A stretch of 64,000 nt of DNA from CAZYSK01 sp964649415 (GTDB taxonomy: Bacteria > Chloroflexota > Anaerolineae > B4-G1), in contig CAZYSK010000014.1 in the NCBI GenBank assembly GCA_964649415.1, positions 1-64,000 on the forward strand, in the 5' to 3' direction. Shown one piece after another: positions 44,647-51,566 of this stretch (position 1 is the stretch's first letter; every line of letters begins with the position of its first letter). The notes below the pieces were generated by a model. The model ran no database searches, was not told where the DNA came from, and saw only the letters and a list, made by a program, of their open reading frames with translations. The position numbers and the translations under genes are program-made.

Positions 44647-44744
44647 CAGTGGCCCGGCGGAACAGTCGACAATTTGGCGTTATCGCGCTCGTACCCTACC
44701 CGGGCCTGGCCAGGCTGTTTGCCAGGAAAGAGCAGGACACTACA

Positions 44745-44833
44745 ACGAATTAGGAAACCAACGAAGTAGGAAACCAACGAAGTAGGAAACCAACGAAGTA
44801 GGAAACCAACGAATTGGAAAACCAATGAATTGG
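44745..44833. repeat. 16-bp tandem repeat array
   Basis: The unit AGGAAACCAACGAAGT is repeated about five times between 44752 and 44818, with a decayed final unit. It sits in the 361-bp gap between proC and the second beta-helix gene. No spacers or cas genes are present, so it is a simple tandem repeat. Confidence 0.85.
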
Positions 44834-45007
44834 GAGAGACGCGGCGAATCAGCAAGGGAACAAATGGGCAGGCAGCCGAGCAAGTAAGCGGCGGCAGGCA
44901 GGAAATGCGCAGAGAGTCTGAAGCGCCTGGAATGTGTGTAGTAGGAGACCAGCGACCGGCGCAATCGACCACGCAAAGGCAGTAGGGTGGTAGGAGGGCA
45001 TTGAACC

Positions 45008-46438
45008 ATGCGACCCCAATGCAGTCCCAGATGGCTGATAGGCGCGGTGGTATTGCTCCCCCTGCTCTGGGGCGGGCGCGACGCCCTGGCAAGAGCGACC
45101 AATAGGCAAGGGCCGCCAACATCCAGCGGAACCGTCTACTACGTGGCCCCCACGGGCAGCGACTCGAACCCAGGTACGGAGGCCAAGCCCTGGCGGACCG
45201 TCCAGAAAGCCGCCGATACCCTGGTGGCTGGCGACACCGTCTACGTCAAGGCCGGGACATACCACGAAAGGGTCCAACCTCAGAATTCAGGCAGCGCCGA
45301 TAACACCATCACGTACGCCGCCTATCCCGGCGACACGGTGACCATCGACGGGACGGGCGTCAATGTGCCTGACTGGGGCGGGCTGTTCTACGTAGCCGAC
45401 CGGAGCTACATCCGGGTCTCTGGGCTGAGAATAGTGAACGCCGGGCCTGGCCCACACAATCCGGGCATCCTGGTGGAACTGTCGAGCTACGTCATCATTG
45501 AGAACAACACCGTCTACAACTCCAGCGACTCCGGGATCGGCGTGTGGGACAGCGAGCAGGTCGTCGTCGCCCATAACGAGGTCGTGGGAGCCTGCTACGA
45601 CGGGTACAATGAGAGCATCTCAATCGGTGGCACGGATGGCTTCGAAGTCAGGTATAACCACGTTCACGACGGCCAGAAGGAGGGCATAGACGCCAAGGAC
45701 GGCTCCCGCAACGGCAAGGTGTACGGGAATCACGTGCACAGCATGGACGCGGTAGGCATCTACGTGGACGCCTGGGACAAGCATACCTACAACATTGAGG
45801 TCTTCGGAAATGTGGTACACGACATCGCCAGCAACGACGGTTTCGCCTTGGCCGCGGAGACCGGAGGAGTGCTTGAGAACGTCCGCATTTACAACAACAT
45901 CGCCTACCATAATCGCTACTGCGGTCTCTCCATCACAGCCAACGGCCCCGGTGGCCCAGGAGGGGAGCGTCCGATGAACGGCATCTACGTGATCAACAAC
46001 ACCTTCTACGACAATGGATGGGAGACCTGGGGGGGAGGTATCGCGATGGACAACCCGGACGCGCAGTCCGTCGTCATCCGAAACAACATCTGCAGCCAGA
46101 ACCTCTACTTCCAGATCGCCGTGGGGCCGAGTGTTCCGGCGCAGAACCTCACGATAGACCACAACCTGATCGACGGCTACCAGGGGACCGAGGGCGAGAC
46201 CCGTGGTGACGCGTACGTAGAGGGCGATCCGAAGTTCGCCCATGCTGCCGGGGCCAACTTCCATCTGCAGGAGGGCTCGCCGGCCATCGATCAAGGCTCT
46301 GCTACGGACGCGCCCGCACTGGATTTCGACGGACAGTCTCGCCCCCAGGCAGAAGGCTACGACATCGGGGCCGACGAGCGCATTGAGCTCACCGAATTCG
46401 TCTACCTGCCCATCGTGTTCAGAGACTACGTTCCTTAG
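45008..46438 (+). CDS. Right-handed beta-helix secreted protein
   Basis: A 476-residue secreted protein. The signal peptide is WLIGAVVLLPLLWGGRDALA. DUF1565-type GTVYYVAPTGSDSNPGTEAKPWRTVQKAADTLVAGDTVYVKAGTYHER starts the helix, followed by many Asn-rich beta-helix turns (IIENNTVYNSSDSGIGVW, EVRYNHVHDGQKEGIDAKDGSRNGKVYGNHVHSM, YVINNTFYDNG). The tail EFVYLPIVFRDYVP matches a short C-terminal motif also seen in the 34782 protein. Such proteins often act on polysaccharides. Confidence 0.87.
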   Translation: MRPQCSPRWLIGAVVLLPLLWGGRDALARATNRQGPPTSSGTVYYVAPTGSDSNPGTEAKPWRTVQKAADTLVAGDTVYVKAGTYHERVQPQNSGSADNTITYAAYPGDTVTIDGTGVNVPDWGGLFYVADRSYIRVSGLRIVNAGPGPHNPGILVELSSYVIIENNTVYNSSDSGIGVWDSEQVVVAHNEVVGACYDGYNESISIGGTDGFEVRYNHVHDGQKEGIDAKDGSRNGKVYGNHVHSMDAVGIYVDAWDKHTYNIEVFGNVVHDIASNDGFALAAETGGVLENVRIYNNIAYHNRYCGLSITANGPGGPGGERPMNGIYVINNTFYDNGWETWGGGIAMDNPDAQSVVIRNNICSQNLYFQIAVGPSVPAQNLTIDHNLIDGYQGTEGETRGDAYVEGDPKFAHAAGANFHLQEGSPAIDQGSATDAPALDFDGQSRPQAEGYDIGADERIELTEFVYLPIVFRDYVP

Positions 46439-46471
46439 CGTTCTGCCAATGGGCGTAGAGAAAGGCAGGCA

Positions 46472-47257
46472 ATGAGCACTCAGTTCGTCGCCTCCAAAGA
46501 CGGTACACGTATCGCCTACGACGTGACCGGCCACGGGCCCGCGCTCATGCTGCTGCACGGCGCTGGCAAGACGAGGAAGGATTGGCACAAGGCCGGCTAC
46601 GTGGAGCGGTTACAGGACGACTTCACGGTCATAAGCGTCGACATCCGGGGAACCGGCGAGAGCGACTTCCTGACAGAGATCGCCGACTACGCCATCGAGA
46701 CGATATGCGCGGATCTGGACGCCGTTGCAGACGCTGTGGATGCAGAACACTCGTGTGATGCTCAACGGTTCGCTGTGTGGGGCTTCAGCCTCGGGGGCAA
46801 CATCGCCCGATACCTTGGCGCGTGGTCCGAGCGGATCACGGCCGCAGTCATCGTCGGCGTGCCGTTTGGTCCGGCGGTGGATGAGGCGTTCGACCGGTAC
46901 ATCGACGAGTTTGTGAAGAAGTACGGGGACCTGGCGCAGGCGTACAAAGAGGGCACGCTGGCCGAGAAGAAGCGCAAGTCGGCGATCAAGGGGCGTATCC
47001 CTGTGTGGATCGCCTGCTTCCAGGCCATGCGCGATTGGCCGAGCGTGCACCCAGGTGACATGCGCTGTCCAGCGCTGCTGCTGGCCGGGACGAGGAACAA
47101 GGGAGCGATGAGCTGGGTGAGGTCAAATCGCGAGGCCCTCGACAGCGCCGGGGTGGTCGTCGAGATCATCGAAGGGTTGAACCACCAGCAGGAGTTCAGC
47201 CAGATAGACCGGGTATTCCCGGCGGTCAGCGCGTTTCTGAAACGCCACTCAGCCTAG
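46472..47257 (+). CDS. Alpha/beta hydrolase
   Basis: A 261-residue hydrolase. The HG oxyanion motif is LLHGAGKTRKDW, and the nucleophile elbow GFSLGG gives Ser in GxSxG. The acidic residue is likely in the LAGTRNKGAM region. The catalytic His is in GLNHQQEF near the C-terminus. It resembles the Abhydrolase_6 group (haloperoxidase/esterase). No signal peptide is seen. The ATG follows GAAAGGCAGGCA. Confidence 0.87.
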   Translation: MSTQFVASKDGTRIAYDVTGHGPALMLLHGAGKTRKDWHKAGYVERLQDDFTVISVDIRGTGESDFLTEIADYAIETICADLDAVADAVDAEHSCDAQRFAVWGFSLGGNIARYLGAWSERITAAVIVGVPFGPAVDEAFDRYIDEFVKKYGDLAQAYKEGTLAEKKRKSAIKGRIPVWIACFQAMRDWPSVHPGDMRCPALLLAGTRNKGAMSWVRSNREALDSAGVVVEIIEGLNHQQEFSQIDRVFPAVSAFLKRHSA

Positions 47258-47330
47258 CAGAGCCCCATAGCAGACGCAGGCGTCGCGAACGCAAGCGTCC
47301 GGGGGGCTTTGCCTCGGTCCAGAAACACAG

Positions 47331-47356
47331 GAGCCACGCCGGAGGCGGCGTGGCTC
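47331..47356 (+). terminator. Strong hairpin after the hydrolase gene
   Basis: GAGCCACGCC and GGCGTGGCTC form a perfect 10-bp stem with a 6-nt loop, 74 nt after the hydrolase stop. No T-run follows, so it may be a factor-dependent or structural terminator. Confidence 0.4.
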
Positions 47357-47382
47357 GGGTCGTTGTAGGACAGACAGAACGA

Positions 47383-47455
47383 GCGCCCTGTTGGCCGCCA
47401 CCAAAGGATTCGAACCCTTGGCTTCCGGCTACCTGCCCAGCGGCCAACAAGGCGC
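47383..47455 (-). ncRNA. tRNA-like hairpin with an intact T-arm
   Basis: On the minus strand GCGCC, two bases, GTTGGCCGC pairs with GCGGCCAAC, two bases, GGCGC, giving a 14-bp interrupted stem. Inside lies a canonical T-arm (AAGGG-TTCGAAT-CCTTT). A GCT...AGC pair with GGT recalls a short D-arm. The anticodon arm is missing, and the whole is about 73 nt. The 3' strand contains CCA after GGTGGCGG. It may be a tRNA relic, an integration-site scar or a structured small RNA. Confidence 0.4.
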
Positions 47456-47598
47456 CCGGGAAAACGGACTATGAGAAGGCACCCTGTTTCAACAATAGTA
47501 TACCACAAAACGCAACTGCTCGGGTTAAGGCAGCGTTTTCTCCACGTTAAGGATTTGTTAAGAAGTAGCCGCTAACCACACTACAAGGGAGATCTTCT

Positions 47599-48084
47599 TC
47601 AGATCTCCCCAGCCAGGATCAGAATGCGTCGCTGGATATCGTCCGAGAGCCACATACCAGACCTCACCAGCTGGTCTATGCACGGTCTGACATCCTCGAT
47701 CAATCCGCTGCCCTTGGCTTCAAGCAAGACCTTGAGCGTTCCCCAGACTTCCAGTCCAGCAGCCTGTGCAACACGACGGGCCAGCGCGTCATCTAGCAGA
47801 ACGACTCGTTCCGGATTCTCTAGAGCCAGTGCCATAGCAGCTAGTTCACCCGGTCCCAAGTCGAGAGCAAGCCACTCCGATGGAACGGAACGTGACTCCA
47901 TCCGACAAATCCAGTCGTATTCGTCTAGGTCGGGGACATCGTACCCTCTGAGACGGCCCTCCTCCAACTCGGATGCCACAGCGCCAGGAGCCCACACTTC
48001 GTCAAACAAGTGCCGCAACCAATCCAAAGCACCGATTCTGTGTAAGTAGAGCAGCGGAGAGGTGTTACTGATAGCATCAGGCAT
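47599..48084 (-). CDS. PIN-like toxin (DUF3368 family)
   Basis: A 161-residue protein starting MPDAISNTSPLLYLHRIGAL, with an acidic PIN-type active site: Asp in ISNTSP-like start, GPGELAAMALALE and VVLLDDALARRVA. DUF3368 proteins are PIN-domain RNases paired with UPF0175 antitoxins. It overlaps the antitoxin gene by 8 nt (start at 48084), which is typical of a toxin-antitoxin operon. Confidence 0.83.
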   Translation of the reverse strand: MPDAISNTSPLLYLHRIGALDWLRHLFDEVWAPGAVASELEEGRLRGYDVPDLDEYDWICRMESRSVPSEWLALDLGPGELAAMALALENPERVVLLDDALARRVAQAAGLEVWGTLKVLLEAKGSGLIEDVRPCIDQLVRSGMWLSDDIQRRILILAGEI

Positions 48085-48331
48085 TGCCACTCTCCAGGTC
48101 ACTCAGTTCGGCCTCGAATGGAAACACCTTGTAGCGCCCCAATGCCAGCAAGAACTCCACTCGCGACATGCCTGCGAGCTCAGCCGCTCTGCCAGACGAC
48201 AGCCGTCCAAGTTCATACAGCTTCACAGCAACCAGGATGGGCACTTCACGTGCAAAGGCTATCTCATCGGTCTTCTCAGCCAATAGTACCTTCTCTGGCA
48301 CGTTGATCACAATCTGACGGGTCTCCATCAT
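48077..48331 (-). CDS. UPF0175-family antitoxin
   Basis: An 84-residue protein with a UPF0175 helix-turn-helix-like region (VPILVAVKLYELGRLSSGRAAELAGMSRVEFLLALGRYKV). These pair with DUF3368 PIN toxins. It is upstream of the toxin, as usual, and likely represses its own promoter. GGAGGCGTTATG is directly before the start codon. Confidence 0.85.
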   Translation of the reverse strand: MMETRQIVINVPEKVLLAEKTDEIAFAREVPILVAVKLYELGRLSSGRAAELAGMSRVEFLLALGRYKVFPFEAELSDLESGNA

Positions 48332-48510
48332 AACGCCTCCTGAACTGTCGCATACACTCTGGCAACAATATACAGCAGGTTACCCCAAAAGACAAACGCA
48401 ACGAACCGTCCGACCGCCGCACTGTGTGCGACGCTGGACGCGGAAATCGCGGACGTTGCCACCGACCATCTGCCCCCGACTGTCCGCGGTCGACGTCAGC
48501 TGCGTCCGCG

Positions 48511-48541
48511 CCCCTACCGGCCACACCGCCCCGCGTAGGGG
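48511..48541. repeat. Hairpin in the sulfatase/toxin-antitoxin gap
   Basis: CCCCTAC and GTAGGGG pair over a GC-rich 17-nt loop, 25 nt after the sulfatase stop. The rest of the 234-bp gap (48332-48565) shows no feature. Confidence 0.35.
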
Positions 48542-48565
48542 TGGGGTTTCCCTGCCCTTGACCGC

Positions 48566-49978
48566 TCAGACGCGGGCGGCCAGGTCGCTGCAGCCGGGAG
48601 CGTCGGCCTCGTTCCGGGCCAGATCTACGAGCCACTCCGGGAAACCTCCCTCGGCGTCGTCGAGCGCCTGGGCAAAGAGGGCGTTCACGACCTCGGGGTA
48701 GCCGTCGGCCACGTTCTGCTCGAAGGGGGCGTCGGACGCCAGGTTATGGAGCAGGACGCCGGTACCGTCCACCTTGCAGTTCAACCACCATCGATCCGTG
48801 ATCACCGTCACGGCAGACCCCCAGCCCACGGTCACGTGATCTCGGGGGCCCGGCTGGCCCGCGAGGGCGCTCTCCAGAAACGACCGGCCGGCTATCTCCT
48901 CGGGGGGCTCGACGCCAGCGAAGTCCAGGATGGCCGCGGTGATGTCGTGGTGCTGCACGAACGCGTCGCTACGCGCGCCGGCGTGCTCGGCCTGCGGAAA
49001 GCGGATCATGAGCGGGATGTCGAACACCTCGGGTGCGGATGGGTATCCCCGCTTGCCCATGTAGTTCCGGTCACCGATGGAATGGCCGTGATCGGAGGTG
49101 AAGATCAGCAAGGTGTCGTCCAGCAGCCCCTGAACGCGCAGCGACTCCACGAAGTAGCCAAACCAGCGATCGCACATGGAGACCTCGGCGCTGTAATTGG
49201 CCTGGGTACGGGCGAGAAGAGAGCGGTCCAGGTCGCTTACGTCAGAATACGCCGAGACCACCTGCTCGGGGCCGGACTGCCGGAGATACATATCCCGATA
49301 GTGCGCCGGGGCGAGCCACGGCTCGTGGGGATCGAAGGACTCGACGGTCAGGAAGAACTTGCCGGCATCGCGGTTCTGCTGTAGCCAGCGGGTCGCCTCC
49401 TGGAGGACGCGTGGCGCGAAGTAATCCTCCTCCAACTTGCGATCGTGGATGTTCATGATGCACTGCTGGACAAACTCGGCCTGCCCTTGCCTTTTGCCCC
49501 ACATCTCCTCTGGAAGCCAGGCGTCGAGCTCTGCCTGCGTCAGGCGTGGCCCAGAGCGCGCCGGGTCCGTCTCCTGGCCACGGAGAAACGTCCATTGGTC
49601 AAAGCCGCGCCAGAAGTTCTTGGAGGGCTTGAACATGTGGTAGACGTCCGCGATCAAGCCGGTGCGGTAGCCCGCTGACCTCAGGATCTCGGCCAGCGTG
49701 TGCTGCTCCTCCGGGATGGGTCCCCAGCCGGGAGCGCCCACGAAGTCCCCTTTCAGGCGGAAGTCACCGTTGTGGAAGGGATACACACGCCGGCCCGTAT
49801 AGATCGCGCGCCGGGCGGGCAAGGTGGGCAGGCTTTCGGGATATGCCTGGGTCATGACGAGCGATTGTTGGGCCAGGGCCTCGAAGTGGGGCGTCTGAAG
49901 CGCGCCCCATGGAGGCGATCCGTGCACGCCCACACAGTCCTTGCGCAGTGAGTCGAAGATCACCAATATGATGTTCAT
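48566..49978 (-). CDS. Sulfatase-like hydrolase with Thr at the catalytic position
   Basis: A 470-residue alkaline-phosphatase-superfamily enzyme of the sulfatase type (IILVIFDSLRKDCVG at the start, IFTSDHGHSIGDRNYMGK for metal binding). At the place of the formylglycine motif C/S-x-P-x-R it reads T-L-P-A-R (Thr52 to Arg56). Thr cannot be converted to formylglycine, so a true sulfatase mechanism is doubtful. Thr is the nucleophile in other superfamily members such as nucleotide pyrophosphatases. No signal peptide is seen, suggesting a cytoplasmic phospho- or phosphonate hydrolase or a moonlighting sulfatase-like protein. Confidence 0.85.
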   Translation of the reverse strand: MNIILVIFDSLRKDCVGVHGSPPWGALQTPHFEALAQQSLVMTQAYPESLPTLPARRAIYTGRRVYPFHNGDFRLKGDFVGAPGWGPIPEEQHTLAEILRSAGYRTGLIADVYHMFKPSKNFWRGFDQWTFLRGQETDPARSGPRLTQAELDAWLPEEMWGKRQGQAEFVQQCIMNIHDRKLEEDYFAPRVLQEATRWLQQNRDAGKFFLTVESFDPHEPWLAPAHYRDMYLRQSGPEQVVSAYSDVSDLDRSLLARTQANYSAEVSMCDRWFGYFVESLRVQGLLDDTLLIFTSDHGHSIGDRNYMGKRGYPSAPEVFDIPLMIRFPQAEHAGARSDAFVQHHDITAAILDFAGVEPPEEIAGRSFLESALAGQPGPRDHVTVGWGSAVTVITDRWWLNCKVDGTGVLLHNLASDAPFEQNVADGYPEVVNALFAQALDDAEGGFPEWLVDLARNEADAPGCSDLAARV

Positions 49979-50037
49979 CGCGTATGCCTCCCAGAGTCTC
50001 TGGCGGACGAAGCCGTGTTCGTCCGCCTGTGAATTGG

Positions 50038-50877
50038 TTACGATTGGAGCATCTCACAATACGCACGCTGGAGTGATCGGGTTATCGGACCCGGCCTTCC
50101 ATCGCCGACCAACCAGTTGTCCACCTGAACCACGGGTACGATCTCCGTAACCGTGCCCAGGATCATCATCTCGTCCGCTTGTCTCATCCTGGATTCGAGA
50201 ATCGGGTACTCTCTGAAGGGAATGTCCAGGTCTCGACATAGCTCCAGGACGACCCGCCTGGTGATCCCGGGCAGGATATAGTGGGTCCGGGGATACGTCA
50301 CCACCTGGCCATCGAACACGGCACAGAAGCTGGTGTGAGCGCCCTCGGTGATGGCCCCATCGCGGACGAACACAGCCTCGTCCGCCCCTGCATCCCGGGC
50401 ACGCTGGCTGGCCAACACGCCGGGTAAGAGGGCGATGGATTTGATATCGCAGCGCGTCCACCGGATGTCGGGGACCAGGATGACCTTGACCCCATTGTCC
50501 CACTTCTCCTGGGAGCGCTGAACGGGGTAGGCAAAGGCATAGACCGTTGGGGGGATGTCTGGCTCAGGGAACGCGTGCCGCCGCGGCGCAGCGCCGCGCG
50601 TGACCTGGATGTAGATAACAGCGTCGCCGCCTGCAAGGTCGTTGACGTGTATCAAGCGCGCAGCGATCTCTCCGAGGGTCTCTGCATCAGGCCCGACGAT
50701 GCGGACCTCCCGGAGGCTGCGCGCCATGCGCGCCAGATGATCCTCAGCCCTGAACAGCTTGCCCCCATAGGAGTGGAGCACCTCATAGACCCCGTCGGCA
50801 AACAGAAAGCCCCGATCGTCAGGCGACAGGCGCACCTCTTCCTTGGGCATGAAACGCCCGTTGAAGTATACGAGCAT
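50038..50877 (-). CDS. Class IV aminotransferase (D-amino-acid transaminase-like)
   Basis: A 279-residue PLP enzyme. The start at 50877 (MLVYFNGRFMPKEEVRLSPDDRGFLFADGVYEV) follows GGGAGG. Lys146 in DIKSIALL is the PLP lysine position of D-amino-acid transaminase, and LLPGVLASQRARDAGADEAVFVRDG, TEGAHTSFC and the C-terminal VTEIVPV match the family. ADC lyase or branched-chain aminotransferase are alternatives, but the pattern DIKSIxLL favours Dat. Confidence 0.87.
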   Translation of the reverse strand: MLVYFNGRFMPKEEVRLSPDDRGFLFADGVYEVLHSYGGKLFRAEDHLARMARSLREVRIVGPDAETLGEIAARLIHVNDLAGGDAVIYIQVTRGAAPRRHAFPEPDIPPTVYAFAYPVQRSQEKWDNGVKVILVPDIRWTRCDIKSIALLPGVLASQRARDAGADEAVFVRDGAITEGAHTSFCAVFDGQVVTYPRTHYILPGITRRVVLELCRDLDIPFREYPILESRMRQADEMMILGTVTEIVPVVQVDNWLVGDGRPGPITRSLQRAYCEMLQS

Positions 50878-50951
50878 CGAGCCTCCCTTCATCTACCTAT
50901 CTACTCTATGTGTCTGAGAGGAGCCTGGAGGTCTCCACGCCCCCTCCCCGG

Positions 50952-51557
50952 TCACCCTTCCAGCCACACGCGTGCGCTCGTGAACTCGACCGCCACACGC
51001 CCCTCACCGAAGGCGCGCAACCACAGCCCTACGTCGCCGGCCGGCCAGGCGTCGTCCTCGACGGTGGCCGCGTACTCGTCGTTGATGTACAAGCTGCACG
51101 CCGGGCCGGCACAGGTGACACGCAGCCGGTTGGGCTGCCGGCCACGGTGAACGTGAGGGAACTGCTGCCAGTCCACGAGCGGTCGTTGCTCGTCCCCGGC
51201 CACGCGCAGTACTGCATAATAACCATCGGCACCGACGGCGAAGACATAGTAGTGAGCGGCATCCTGGGCGCGGTAGACCAGGCCATAGCCGTTGAAGTCG
51301 GGACCCGAGAGGAGGATGGCCTCACTCTCGAACGTGAAGTCGCCCACAGGCTGGCCCAGCAGCGTCACCACGGGTGCGTCCGAGGTCGCATCCAGGCGCA
51401 GGGGGAGGCCGGCAGCCTCCCAGTCGGGCGGGCGGTTGGGGCGCGGCGTGTTCCAACCGAACGCCAGGGCGATGATGAGCCCCAGCGCGCCCACCAGAAC
51501 CAGCGCCAGGAGGCCCAGCAGACCACGCCACACCTGGGGGTCCACGGACTCATTCAC
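50952..51557 (-). CDS. Hypothetical membrane-anchored beta-sandwich protein
   Basis: A 201-residue protein. One TM helix near the N-terminus (residues about 12-34) is followed by a beta-rich domain of about 150 residues (GYGLVYRAQDAAHYYVFAVGADGYYAVLRV, NRLRVTCAGPACSLYINDEYAATV). The layout resembles the laminin-G/DUF1080-like sandwich that binds sugars. No catalytic site is recognised. It starts 9 nt after the permease gene, so the two are coupled. Confidence 0.65.
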   Translation of the reverse strand: MNESVDPQVWRGLLGLLALVLVGALGLIIALAFGWNTPRPNRPPDWEAAGLPLRLDATSDAPVVTLLGQPVGDFTFESEAILLSGPDFNGYGLVYRAQDAAHYYVFAVGADGYYAVLRVAGDEQRPLVDWQQFPHVHRGRQPNRLRVTCAGPACSLYINDEYAATVEDDAWPAGDVGLWLRAFGEGRVAVEFTSARVWLEG

Positions 51558-51566
51558 GTCAACTCC

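Noticed and set aside
44745..44833. Possible CRISPR array
   Set aside because: The repeats are directly adjacent without spacers and there are no cas genes.
45620..46588. A 322-codon minus frame
   Set aside because: It is antisense to the second beta-helix gene; composition is Val/Gly/Asp-biased and lacks any motif.
47383..47455. An intact tRNA gene
   Set aside because: The T-arm is good but there is no anticodon arm and the acceptor pairing is not of the standard 7-bp kind, so it was listed only as tRNA-like.
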